DNA from: Haematobia irritans
Lineage: Eukaryota; Arthropoda; Insecta; Diptera; Muscidae
Reading direction: 5' to 3'
DNA length: 64,000 nt
Assembly: GCF_050003625.1 (NCBI RefSeq)
Contig: NC_134399.1
Coordinates: 153,196,473-153,260,472, forward strand
The notes under the pieces are model-generated. The model saw nothing but the letters and a program-made list of their open reading frames with translations, ran no database searches and was not told where the DNA came from. The position numbers were made by a program, and so were the translations under genes. Shown one piece after another: positions 1-11,030 of the stretch (within the stretch, counting starts at the first letter, position 1; every line of letters starts with the position of its first letter).

Positions 1-370
1 CCATCCAAATCCTAAAAAAATTGAAATTTTTATATGAAAAACTTGTTTTGCTCATATCTCCTAAACTATGCGTCCTAGAGCTTAATTCATGACCACCCCC
101 AAAAAATCGAAAATTCCATCCAAATCCTGAAAAAATTGAAATTTTTATATGAAAAACTTGTTTTGCTCATATCTCCTAAACTATGCGTTCTAGAGCGAAA
201 AGGAGCTTAATTCATGACCACCCCCAAAAAATCGAAAATTCCATCCAAATCCTGCAAAAATTGAAATTTTTATATGAAAAACTTGTTTTGCTCATATCTC
301 CTAAACTATGCGTCCTAGAGCGAAAAGGAGCTTAATTCATGACCACCCCAAAAAATCGAAAATTCCATCC
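1..370 (+). repeat. Left-edge block N(D10)-V-gc-4C
   Basis: The window opens at monomer position 71 in an N copy (CCTAAAAAAATTG), followed by the 10 bp deletion, a V copy, a copy with the rare CCTGCAAAAATTG change (251) and a 4C copy. The same order with the same private changes returns at 2880 and 4619 (offsets 2879 and 1739), and a shorter version at about 18070-18360. It therefore belongs to the same amplified lineage as the blocks at 2880 and 4619. Confidence 0.85.
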
Positions 371-380
371 AAATATGAAA
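371..380 (+). other. 23 bp internal deletion junction
   Basis: The copy reads CCAAATATGAAAAAC, joining position ~80 directly to ~104 and losing the second A-run and TATA-like segment. Homologous blocks at 3250 and 4988 are intact, so the deletion arose in this copy. The join lies at a short A/T microhomology. Confidence 0.85.
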
Positions 381-1340
381 AACTTGTTTTGCTCATATCT
401 CCTAAACTATGCGTCCTAGAGCGAAAAGGAGCTTAATTCATGACCACCCCCAAAAAATCGAAAATTCCATCCAAATCCTGAAAAAATTGAAATTTTTATA
501 TGAAAAACTTGTTTTGCTCATATCTCCTAAACTATGCGTCCTAGAGCGAGAAGGAGCTTAATTCATGACCACCCCCAAAAAATCGAAAATTCCTTCCAAA
601 TCCTGAAAAAATTGAAATTTTTATATGAAAAACTTGTTTTGCTCATATCTCTTAAACTATGCGTCCTAGAGCGAAAAGGAGCTTAATTCATGACCACCCC
701 CAAAAAATCGAAAATTCCTTCGAAATCCTGAAAAAATTGAAATTTTTATATGAAAAACTTGTTTTGCTCATATCTCCTAAACTATGCGTTCTAGAGCGAA
801 AAGGAGCTTAATTCATGACCACCCCCAAAAAATCGAAAATTCCATCCAAATCCTGAAAAAATTTAAATTTTTATATGAAAAATTTGTTTTGCTCATATCT
901 CCTAAACTATGCGTCCTAGAGCGAAAAGGAGCTTAATTCATGACCACCCCAAAAAAATCGAAAATTCCATCCAAATCCTGAAAAAATTGAAATTTTTATA
1001 TGAAAAACTTGTTTTGCTCATATCTCCCAAACTATGCGTCCTAGAGCGAAAAGGAGCTTAATTCATGACCACCCCCAAAAAATCGAAAATTCCATCCAAA
1101 TCCTGAAAAAATTGAAATTTTTATATGAAAAACTTGTTTTGCTCATATCTCCTAAACTATGCGTCCTAGAGCGAAAAGGAGCTTAATTCATGACCACCCC
1201 AAAAAATCGAAAATTCCATCCAAATCCTGAAAAAATTGAAATTTTTATATGAAAAACTTGTTTTGCTCATATCTCCTAAACTATGCGTCCTAGAGCGAAA
1301 AGGAGCTTAATTCATGACCACCCCCAAAAAATCGAAAATT
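381..1340 (+). repeat. Mixed monomers without an obvious local duplicate
   Basis: Order as read: R (with a GAGCGAGAAGG change near 545), TC with CTCTTAAAC, Q-V, W, S, R, 4C, leading into K at 1341. The GAGCGAGAAGG change returns at 18641 and 23057, linking this stretch to the larger duplicated block there. No other structure was seen. Confidence 0.75.
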
Positions 1341-2725
1341 CCCTCCAAATCCTGAAAAAATTGAAAATTTTATATGAAAAACTTGTTTTGCTCATATCTC
1401 CTAAACTATGCGTCCTAGAGCGAAAAGGAGCTTAATTCATGACCACCCCCAAAAAATCGAAAATTCCATCCAAATCCTGAAAAAATTTAAATTTTTATAT
1501 GAAAAATTTGTTTTGCTCATATCTCCTAAACTATGCGTCCTAGAGCGAAAAGGAGCTTAATTCATGACCACCCCAAAAAAATCGAAAATTCCTTCGAAAT
1601 CCCGAAAAAATTGAAATTTTTATATGAAAAACTTGTTTTGCTCATATCTCCTAAACTATGCGTCCTAGAGCTTAATTCATGACTACCCCCAAAAAATCGA
1701 AAATTCCATCCAAATCCTGAAAAATTTTAAATTTTTATATGAAAAACTTGTTTTGCTCATATCTCCTAAACTATGCGTCCTAGAGCGAAAAGGAGCTTAA
1801 TTCATGACCACCCCAAAAAAATCGAAAATTCCATCCAAATCCTGAAAAAATTGAAATTTTTATATGAAAAACTTGTTTTGCTCATATCTCCTAAACTATG
1901 CGTCCTAGAGCGAAAAGGAGCTTAATTCATGACCAATTTTTATATGAAAAACTTGTTTTGCTCATATCTCCTAAACTATGCGTCCTAGAGCGAAAAGGAG
2001 CTTAATTCATGACCACCCCCAAAAAATCGAAAATTCCCTCCAAATCCTGAAAAAATAGAAAATTTTATATGAAAAACTTGTTTTGCTCATATCTCCTTTT
2101 CGTCCTAGAGCGAAAAGGAGCTTAATTCATGACCACCCCCAAAAAATCGAAAATTCCATCCAAATCCTGAAAAAATTTAAATTTTTATATGAAAAATTTG
2201 TTTTGCTCATATCTCCTAAACTATGCGTCCTAGAGCGAAAAGGAGCTTAATTCATGACCACCCCAAAAAAATCGAAAATTCCTTCGAAATCCCGAAAAAA
2301 TTGAAATTTTTATATGAAAAACTTGTTTTGCTCATATCTCCTAAACTATGCGTCCTAGAGCTTAATTCATGACTACCCCCAAAAAATCGAAAATTCCATC
2401 CAAATCCTGAAAAATTTTAAATTTTTATATGAAAAACTTGTTTTGCTCATATCTCCTAAACTATGCGTCCTAGAGCGAAAAGGAGCTTAATTCATGACCA
2501 CCCCAAAAAAATCGAAAATTCCATCCAAATCCTGAAAAAATTGAAATTTTTATATGAAAAACTTGTTTTGCTCATATCTCCTAAACTATGCGTCCTAGAG
2601 CGAAAAGGAGCTTAATTCATGACCAATTTTTATATGAAAAACTTGTTTTGCTCATATCTCCTAAACTATGCGTCCTAGAGCGAAAAGGAGCTTAATTCAT
2701 GACCACCCCCAAAAAATCGAAAATT
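1341..2725 (+). repeat. Tandem pair of the six-monomer unit K-W-C-Y-S-T80 (695 + 690 bp)
   Basis: Copy 1 is 1341-2035 and copy 2 is 2036-2725. Each runs K (CCCTCC), W, C followed by the 10 bp deletion, Y (GACTACC), S, then the 80 bp truncated monomer (GACCAATTTT at 1931 and 2621). The 5 bp length difference is explained by an indel at 2091-2105. This is one of only two places where the core higher-order unit repeats directly in tandem. Elsewhere the same order is separated by other monomers. Confidence 0.9.
2091..2105 (+). other. Complex indel (8 bp replaced by TTT)
   Basis: ATCTCCTAAACTATGCGTCC is replaced by ATCTCCTTTTCGTCC, a net loss of 5 bp inside the otherwise most conserved part of the monomer. 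I saw no second copy in the window, so it is probably recent or an assembly or sequencing artefact. Confidence 0.8.
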
Positions 2726-2843
2726 CCTTCGAAATCCTGAAAAAATTGAAATTTTTATTTGAAAAACTTGTTTTGCTCATATCTCCTAAACTATGCATCC
2801 TAGAGCGAAAAGGAGCTTAATTCATGACCACCCCCAAAAAATC

Positions 2844-2901
2844 GAAAATTACATCCAAATCCTGAAAAAATTGAAAATTCCATCCAAATCCTAAAAAAAT
2901 T
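2844..2901 (+). repeat. 29 bp intramonomer duplication at a block boundary
   Basis: Positions 2844-2872 and 2873-2901 are two adjacent copies of the GAAAATT...AAAAAATT segment, the first of A type (ACATCC) and the second of N type (CCTAAA). The monomer is about 154 bp instead of 125. The N half is the exact start of the 1739 bp block at 2880, so this is most likely the scar where that block was joined to the preceding array by out-of-register exchange. Confidence 0.85.
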
Positions 2902-4618
2902 GAAATTTTTATATGAAAAACTTGTTTTGCTCATATCTCCTAAACTATGCGTCCTAGAGCTTAATTCATGACCACCCCCAAAAAATCGAAAATTCCATCC
3001 AAATCCTGAAAAAATTGAAATTTTTATATGAAAAACTTGTTTTGCTCATATCTCCTAAACTATGCGTTCTAGAGCGAAAAGGAGCTTAATTCATGACCAC
3101 CCCCAAAAAATCGAAAATTCCATCCAAATCCTGCAAAAATTGAAATTTTTATATGAAAAACTTGTTTTGCTCATATCTCCTAAACTATGCGTCCTAGAGC
3201 GAAAAGGAGCTTAATTCATGACCACCCCAAAAAATCGAAAATTCCATCCAAATCCTGAAAAAATTGAAATTTTTATATGAAAAACTTGTTTTGCTCATAT
3301 CTCCTAAACTATGCGTCCTAGAGCGAAAAGGAGCTTAATTCATGACCACCCCCAAAAAATCGAAAATTCCATCCAAATCCTGAAAAAATTGAAATTTTTA
3401 TATGAAAAACTTGTTTTGCTCATATCTCCTAAACTATGCGTCCTAGAGCGAAAAGGAGCTTAATTCATGACCACCCCCAAAAAATCGAAAATTCTTTCGA
3501 AATCCTGAAAAAATTGAAATTTTTATATGAAAAACTTGTTTTGCTCATATCTCCTAAACTATGCGTCCTAGAGCGAAAAGGAGCTTAATTCATGACCACC
3601 CCCAAAAAATCGAAAATTCCCTCCAAATCCTGAAAAAATTGAAAATTTTATATGAAAAACTTGTTTTGCTCATATCTCCTAAACTATGTGTCCTAGAGCG
3701 AAAAGGAGCTTAATTCATGACCACCCCCAAAAAATCGAAAATTCCATCCAAATCCTGAAAAACTTTAAATTTTTATACGAAAAACTTGTTTTGCTCATAT
3801 CTCCTAAACTATGCGTCCTAGAGCGAAAAGGAGCTTAATTCATGACCACCCCCAAAAAATCGAAAATTCCTTCGAAATCCTGAAAAAATTGAAATTTTTA
3901 TATGAAAAACTTGTTTTGCTCATATCTCCTAAACTATGCGTTCTAGAGCGAAAAGTAGCTTAATTCATGACCACCCCCAAAAAATCGAAAATTCCATCCA
4001 AATCCTGAAAAAATTTAAATTTTTATATGAAAAATTTGTTTTGCTCATATCTCCTAAACTATGCGTCCTAGAGCGAAAAGGAGCTTAATTCATGACCACC
4101 CCAAAAAAATCGAAAATTCCATCCAAATTCTGAAAAAATTTAAATTTTTATATGAAAAACTTGTTTTGCTCATATCTCCTAAACTATGCGTCCTAGAGCG
4201 AAAAGGAGCTTAATTCATGACCACCCCCAAAAAATCGAAAATTCCATCCAAATCCTGAAAAAATTGAAATTTTTATATGAAAAACTTGTTTTGCTCATAT
4301 CTCCTAAACTATGCGTCCTAGAGCGAAAAGGAGCTTAATTCATGACCACCCCCAAAAAATCGAAAATTCTTTCGAAATCCTGAAAAAATTGAAATTTTTA
4401 TATGAAAAACTTGTTTTGCTCATATCTCCTAAACTATGCGTCATAGAGCGAAAAGGAGCTTAATTCATGACCACCCCCAAAAAATCGAAAATTCCCTCCA
4501 AATCCTGAAAAAATTGAAAATTTTATATGAAAAACTTGTTTTGCTCATATCTCCTAAACTATGCGTCCTAGAGCGAAAAGGAGCTTAATTCATGACCACC
4601 CCCAAAAAATCGAAAATT
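2880..4618 (+). repeat. 14-monomer block, copy 1 of a 1739 bp tandem duplication
   Basis: Order: N(D10), V, gc, 4C, R, P, K (with TATGTGTCC), a TATACG copy, Q-V (with GAAAAGTAGC at 3951), W, S with AAATTCTG, R, P (with GTCATAGAG at 4441), K. Length is 14x125 minus 10 (one D10) minus 1 (one 4C) = 1739. The private changes GAAAAGTAGC and GTCATAGAG recur exactly 1739 bp later. Confidence 0.93.
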
Positions 4619-6357
4619 CCATCCAAATCCTAAAAAAATTGAAATTTTTATATGAAAAACTTGTTTTGCTCATATCTCCTAAACTATGCGTCCTAGAGCT
4701 TAATTCATGACCACCCCCAAAAAATCGAAAATTCCATCCAAATCCTGAAAAAATTGAAATTTTTATATGAAAAACTTGTTTTGCTCATATCTCCTAAACT
4801 ATGCGTTCTAGAGCGAAAAGGAGCTTAATTCATGACCACCCCCAAAAAATCGAAAATTCCATCCAAATCCTGCAAAAATTGAAATTTTTATATGAAAAAC
4901 TTGTTTTGCTCATATCTCCTAAACTATGCGTCCTAGAGCGAAAAGGAGCTTAATTCATGACCACCCCAAAAAATCGAAAATTCCATCCAAATCCTGAAAA
5001 AATTGAAATTTTTATATGAAAAACTTGTTTTGCTCATATCTCCTAAACTATGCGTCCTAGAGCGAAAAGGAGCTTAATTCATGACCACCCCCAAAAAATC
5101 GAAAATTCCATCCAAATCCTGAAAAAATTGAAATTTTTATATGAAAAACTTGTTTTGCTCATATCTCCTAAACTATGCGTCCTAGAGCGAAAAGGAGCTT
5201 AATTCATGACCACCCCCAAAAAATCGAAAATTCTTTCGAAATCCTGAAAAAATTGAAATTTTTATATGAAAAACTTGTTTTGCTCATATCTCCTAAACTA
5301 TGCGTCCTAGAGCGAAATGGAGCTTAATTCATGACCACCCCCAAAAAATCGAAAATTCCCTCCAAATCCTGAAAAAATTAAAAATTTTATATGAAAAACT
5401 TGTTTTGCTCATATCTCCTAAACTATGTGTCCTAGAGCGAAAAGGAGCTTAATTCATGACCACCCCCAAAAAATCGAAAATTCCATCCAAATCCTGAAAA
5501 AATTTAAATTTTTATACGAAAAACTTGTTTTGCTCATATCTCCTAAACTATGCGTCCTAGAGCGAAAAGGAGCTTAATTCATGACCACCCCCAAAAAATC
5601 GAAAATTCCTTCGAAATCCTGAAAAAATTGAAATTTTTATATGAAAAACTTGTTTTGCTCATATCTCCTAAACTATGCGTTCTAGAGCGAAAAGTAGCTT
5701 AATTCATGACCACCCCCAAAAAATCGAAAATTCCATCCAAATCCTGAAAAAATTTAAATTTTTATATGAAAAACTTGTTTTGCTCATATCTCCTAAACTA
5801 TGCGTCCTAGAGCGAAAAGGAGCTTAATTCATGACCACCCCAAAAAAATCGAAAATTCCATCCAAATTCTGAAAAAATTTAAATTTTTATATGAAAAACT
5901 TGTTTTGCTCATATCTCCTAAACTATGCGTCCTAGAGCGAAAAGGAGCTTAATTCATGACCACCCCCAAAAAATCGAAAATTCCATCCAAATCCTGAAAA
6001 AATTGAAATTTTTATATGAAAAACTTGTTTTGCTCATATCTCCTAAACTATGCGTCCTAGAGCGAAAAGGAGCTTAATTCATGACCACCCCCAAAAAATC
6101 GAAAATTCTTTCGAAATCCTGAAAAAATTGAAATTTTTATATGAAAAACTTGTTTTGCTCATATCTCCTAAACTATGCGTCATAGAGCGAAAAGGAGCTT
6201 AATTCATGACCACCCCCAAAAAATCGAAAATTCCCTCCAAATCCTGAAAAAATTGAAAATTTTATATGAAAAACTTGTTTTGCTCATATCTCCTAAACTA
6301 TGCGTCCTAGAGCGAAAAGGAGCTTAATTCATGACCACCCCCAAAAAATCGAAAATT
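4619..6357 (+). repeat. 14-monomer block, copy 2 of the 1739 bp tandem duplication
   Basis: This repeats the monomer order of 2880-4618. GAAAAGTAGC returns at 5690 and GTCATAGAG at 6180, both exactly 1739 bp after copy 1. Only scattered substitutions separate the copies, for example GAAATGGAGC near 5315 and ATTTG versus ACTTG near 5768. The match stops at 6358, where a W-type copy starts. Confidence 0.93.
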
Positions 6358-8041
6358 TCATCCAAATCCTGAAAAAATTTAAATTTTTATATGAAAAATT
6401 TGTTTTGCTCATATCTCCTAAACTATGCGTCCTAGAGCGAAAAGGAGCTTAATTCATGACCACCCCAAAAAAATCGAAAATTCCTTCGAAATCCTGAAAA
6501 AATTGAAATTTTTATATGAAAAACTTGTTTTGCTCATATCTCCTAAACTATGCGTCCTAGAGCTTAATTCATGACTACCCCCAAAAAATCGAAAATTCCA
6601 TCCAAATCCTGAAAAATTTTAAATTTTTATATGAAAAACTTGTTTTGCTCATATCTCCTAAACTATGCGTCCTAGAGCGAAAAGGAGCTTAATTCATGAC
6701 CACCCCAAAAAAATCGAAAATTCCATCCAAATCCTGAAAAAATTGAAATTTTTATATGAAAAACTTGTTTTGCTCATATCTCCTAAACTATGCGTCCTAG
6801 AGCGAAAAGGAGCTTAATTCATGACCAATTTTTATATGAAAAACTTGTTTTGCTCATATCTCCTAAACTATGCGTCCTAGAGCGAAAAGGAGCTTAATTC
6901 ATGACCACCCCCAAAAAATCGAAAATTACATCCAAATCCTGAAAAAATTGAAATTTTTATACGAAAAACTTGTTTTGCTCATATCTCCTAAACTATGCGT
7001 CCTAGAGCGAAAAGGAGCTTAATTCATGACCACCCCCAAAAAATCGAAAATTCCATCCAAATCCTGAAAAAATTGAAATTTTTATATGAAAAACTTGTTT
7101 TGCTCATATCTCCTAAACTATGCGTCCTAGAGCGAAAAGGAGCTTAATTCATGACCACCCCCAAAAATCGAAAATTCCATCCAAATCATGAAAAAATTTA
7201 AATTTTTATATGAAAAATTTGTTTTGCTCATATCTCCTAAACTATGCGTCCTAGAGCGAAAAGGAGCTTAATTCATGACCACCCCCAAAAAATCGAAAAT
7301 TCCATCCAAATCCTAAAAAAATTGAAATTTTTATATGAAAAACTTGTTTTGCTCATATCTCCTAAACTATGCGTCCTAGAGCTTAATTCATGACCACCCC
7401 CAAAAAATCGAAAATTCCATCCAAATCCTGAAAAAATTGAAATTTTTATATGAAAAACTTGTTTTGCTCATATCTCCTAAACTATGCGTCCTAGAGCGAA
7501 AAGGAGCTTAATTCATGACCACCCCAAAAAAATCGAAAATTCCATCCAAATCCTGAAAAAATTGAAATTTTTATATGAAAAACTTGTTTTGCTCATATCT
7601 CCTAAACTATGCGTCCTAGAGCGAAAAGGAGCTTAATTCATGACCACCCCCAAAAAATCGAAAATTCCATCCAAATCCTGAAAAAATTGAAATTTTTATA
7701 TGAAAAACTTGTTTTGCTCATATCTCCTAAACTATGCGTCCTAGAGCGAAAAGGAGCTTAATTCATGACCACCCCCAAAAAATCGAAAATTCTTTCGAAA
7801 TCCTGAAAAAATTGAAATTTTTATATGAAAAACTTGTTTTGCTCATATCTCCTAAACTATGCGTCCTAGAGCGAAAAGGAGCTTAATTCATGACCACCCC
7901 CAAAAAATCGAAAATTCCCTCCAAATCCTGAAAAAATTGAAAATTTTATATGAAAAACTTGTTTTGCTCATATCTCCTAAACTATGTGTCCTAGAGCGAA
8001 AAGGAGCTTAATTCATGACCACCCCCAAAAAATCGAAAATT
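6358..8041 (+). repeat. Block with core cassette, copy 1 of a 1684 bp offset pair
   Basis: Order: W, C-like (without t83>c) with D10, Y, S, T80 (6823), A, R, H, N(D10), R, S, R, P, K. The next block restarts the same order at 8042. The C-type copy here reads CCTG, not CCCG, so it may be the ancestral state or a corrected copy. Confidence 0.85.
7597..7721 (+). repeat. Reference 125 bp monomer (defines numbering)
   Basis: This copy carries the commonest base at every recurring variant site. Landmarks: positions 1-25 ATCTCC...CTAGAG; 26-35 CGAAAAGGAG (removed in D10 copies); 41-50 TTCATGACCA with a TCATGA palindrome (BspHI site); C-run 51-55; A-run 56-61; ATCGAAAATT 61-70; hypervariable CCATCC 71-76; CCTG 81-84; A-run 85-90; TTGAAATTTTT 91-101; TATATG 101-106; A-run 107-111; CTTGTTTTGCTCAT 112-125. 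Base count gives 42 G+C of 125. Positions 56-119 hold only 13 of these 42 (20% GC); the remaining 61 bp are about 48% GC. 125 is not a multiple of 3, so no frame is maintained from copy to copy. Confidence 0.95.
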
Positions 8042-8990
8042 CCATCCAAATCCTGAAAAAAATTAAATTTTTATATGAAAAATTTGTTTTGCTCATATCT
8101 CCTAAACTATGCGTCCTAGAGCGAAAAGGAGCTTAATTCATGACCACCCCAAAAAAATCGAAAATTCCTTCGAAATCCCGAAAAAATTGAAATTTTTATA
8201 TGAAAAACTTGTTTTGCTCATATCTCCTAAACTATGCGTCCTAGAGCTTAATTCATGACTACCCCCAAAAAATCGAAAATTCCATCCAAATCCTGAAAAA
8301 TTTTAAATTTTTATATGAAAAACTTGTTTTGCTCATATCTCCTAAACTATGCGTCCTAGAGCGAAAAGGAGCTTAATTCATGACCACCCCAAAAAAATCG
8401 AAAATTCCATCCAAATCCTGAAAAAATTGAAATTTTTATATGAAAAACTTGTTTTGCTCATATCTCCTAAACTATGCGTCCTAGAGCGAAAAGGAGCTTA
8501 ATTCATGACCAATTTTTATATGAAAAACATGTTTTGCTCATATCTCCTAAACTATGCGTCCTAGAGCGAAAAGGAGCTTAATTCATGACCACCCCCAAAA
8601 AATCGAAAATTACATCCAAATCCTGAAAAAATTGAAATTTTTATACGAAAAACTTGTTTTGCTCATATCTCCTAAACTATGCGTCCTAGAGCGAAAAGGA
8701 GCTTAATTCATGACCACCCCCAAAAAATCGAAAATTCCATCCAAATCATGAAAAAATTTAAATTTTTATATGAAAAATTTGTTTTGCTCATATCTCCTAA
8801 ACTATGCGTCCTAGAGCGAAAAGGAGCTTAATTCATGACCACCCCCAAAAAATCGAAAATTCCATCCAAATCCTAAAAAATTGAAATTTTTATATGAAAA
8901 ACTTGTTTTGCTCATATCTCCTAAACTATGCGTCCTAGAGCTTAATTCATGACCACCCCCAAAAAATCGAAAATTCCATCCAAATCCTGA
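8042..8990 (+). repeat. Partial copy 2 of the 1684 bp block
   Basis: W-like (AAAAAAATT), C(D10), Y, S, T80 (8507, followed by AACATG), A, H, N(D10). T80 lies 1684 bp after its partner at 6823. The R copy between A and H in copy 1 is missing, which shifts the offset to 1560 from H onward. The match fades near 9000. Confidence 0.85.
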
Positions 8991-10089
8991 AAAAATTGAA
9001 ATTTTTATATGAAAAACTTGTTTTGCTCATATCCCCTAAACTATGCGTTCTAGAGCGAAAAGGAGCTTAATTCATGACCACCCCCAAAAAATCGAAAATT
9101 CCATCCAAATCCTGAAAAAATTGAAATTTTTATATGAAAAACTTGTTTTGCTCATATCTCCTAAACTATGCGTCCTAGAGCGAAAAGGAGCTTAATTCAT
9201 GACCACCCCAAAAAATCGAAAATTCCATCCAAATCCTGAAAAAATTGAAATTTTTATATGAAAAACTTGTTTTGCTCATATCTCCTAAACTATGCGTCCT
9301 AGAGCGAAAAGGAGCTTAATTCATGACCACCCCCAAAAAATCGAAAATTCCATCCAAATCCTGAAAAAATTGAAATTTTTATATGAAAAACTTGTTTTGC
9401 TCATATCTCCTAAACTATGCGTCCTAGAGCGAAAAGGAGCTTAATTCATGACCACCCCCAAAAAATCGAAAATTCCTTCCAAATCCTGAAAAAATTGAAA
9501 TTTTTATATGAAAAACTTGTTTTGCTCATATCTCCTAAACTATGCGTCCTAGAGCGAAAAGGAGCTTAATTCATGACCACCCCCAAAAAATGGAAAATTC
9601 CATCCAAATCCTGAAAAAATTGAAATTTTTATACGAAAAACTTGTTTTGCTCATATCTCCTAAACTGTGCGTCCTAGAGCCAAAAGGAGCTTAATTCATG
9701 ACCACCCCCAAAAAATCGAAAATTCCATCCAAATACTGAAAAAATTTAAATTTTTATATGAAAAATTTGTTTTGCTCATATCTCCTAAACTATGCGTCCT
9801 AGAGCGAAAAGGAGCTTAATTCATGACCACCCCCAAAAAATCGAAAATTCCTTCGAAATCCTGAAAAAATTGAAATTTTTATATGAAAAACTTGTTTTGC
9901 TCATATCTCCTAAACTATGCGTCCTAGAGCTTAATTCATGACCACCCCCAAAAAATCGAAAATTCCTTCCAAATCCTGAAAAAATTTAAATTTTTATATG
10001 AAAAACTTGTTTTGCTCATATCTCCTAAACTATGCGTTCTAGAGCGAAAAGGAGCTTAATTCATGACCACCCCCAAAAAATCGAAAATT
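8737..10089 (+). repeat. 11-monomer block, copy 1 of a 1353 bp offset pair
   Basis: Order: H, N (short A-run, CCTAAAAAATTG) with D10, V, R, 4C, R, TC, an AAATGGAAAA copy with TATACG, W with AAATACTG, Q(D10), TC-V. The next block starts again with H and the same short-A N copy 1353 bp later (catg at 8747 and 10100). Length: 11x125 minus 20 (two D10) minus 2. Confidence 0.85.
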
Positions 10090-10618
10090 CCATCCAAATC
10101 ATGAAAAAATTTAAATTTTTATATGAAAAATTTGTTTTGCTCATATCTCCTAAACTATGCGTCCTAGAGCGAAAAGGAGCTTAATTCATGACCACCCCCA
10201 AAAAATCGAAAATTCCATCCAAATCCTAAAAAATTGAAATTTTTATATGAAAAACTTGTTTTGCTCATATCTCCTAAACTATGCGTCCTAGAGCTTAATT
10301 CATGACCACCCCCAAAAAATCGAAAATTCCATCCAAATCCTGAAAAAATTGAAATTTTTATATGAAAAACTTGTTTTGCTCATATCTCCTAAACTATGCG
10401 TTCTAGAGCGAAAAGGAGCTTAATTCATGACCACCCCCAAAAAATCGAAAATTCCATCCAAATCCTGAAAAAATTGAAATTTTTATATGAAAAACTTGTT
10501 TTGCTCATATCTCCTAAACTATGCGTCCTAGAGCGAAAAGGAGCTTAATTCATGACCACCCCAAAAAATCGAAAATTCCATCCAAATCCTGAAAAAATTG
10601 AAATTTTTATATGAAAAA
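10090..10618 (+). repeat. Truncated copy 2 of the 1353 bp block
   Basis: H, N(D10), V, R, 4C as in 8737-9240, then broken off at the deletion junction near 10627. The shared short A-run in the N copy ties it to copy 1. Confidence 0.85.
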
Positions 10619-10655
10619 CTTGTTTTGAAAATCCTGAAAAAATTTAAATTTTTAT
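10611..10655 (+). repeat. 45 bp monomer remnant (80 bp missing)
   Basis: ATGAAAAACT starts at 10611 and again at 10656, only 45 bp apart. CTTGTTTTG (to position 120) runs straight into AAAATCCTG. The right side resembles the 11 bp deletion form seen at 23845 (CGAAAATCCTG), so the gap can be read as a 69 bp deletion ending at position 64 plus that 11 bp loss. Because the surrounding duplicated block also ends here, the true event may have removed several whole monomers as well. Confidence 0.85.
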
Positions 10656-11030
10656 ATGAAAAACTTGTTTTGCTCACATCTCCTAAACTATGCGTCCTAG
10701 AGCGAAAAGGAGCTTAATTCATGACCACCCCCAAAAAATCGAAAATTCCTTCCAAATCCTGAAAAAATTGAAATTTTTATATGAAAAACTTGTTTTGCTC
10801 ATATCTCCTAAACTATGCGTCCTAGAGCGAAAAGGAGCTTAATTCATGACCACCCCCAAAAAAACGAAAATTCCTTCCAAATCCTGAAAAAATTGAAATT
10901 TTTATATGAAAAACTTGTTTTGCTCATATCTCCTAAACTATGCGTCCTAGAGCGAAAAGGAGCTTAATTCATGACCACCCCCAAAAAATCGAAAATTCCA
11001 TCCAAATCCTGAAAAAAATTAAATTTTTAT
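10656..11030 (+). repeat. Short mixed stretch between two deletion scars
   Basis: It contains a B copy (GCTCACATCTCC near 10674, the first in the window), two TC copies (one with AAAAAAACG) and an AAAAAAATT copy. No duplication partner was seen within 3 kb. Confidence 0.7.

Noticed and set aside
7597..7650. CTCCT...AGGAG inverted repeat (positions 3-7 and 31-35) as a terminator or structured RNA
   Set aside because: The stem is only 5 bp with a loop of more than 20 bases and no following T-run. It is too weak to call.
7623..7675. AAGGAG followed 8 bases later by ATG, resembling a bacterial ribosome binding site, in nearly every monomer
   Set aside because: The frame after it ends after 13 codons in reference copies. 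The element is part of a noncoding satellite repeated hundreds of times, and nothing else suggests a prokaryote.
7597..7721. TTTTTATATGAAAA as a TATA-type promoter
   Set aside because: It lies in an AT-rich tract, has no downstream gene, and its resemblance to a TATA box is expected by chance. Satellite transcription is possible but not shown by the sequence.
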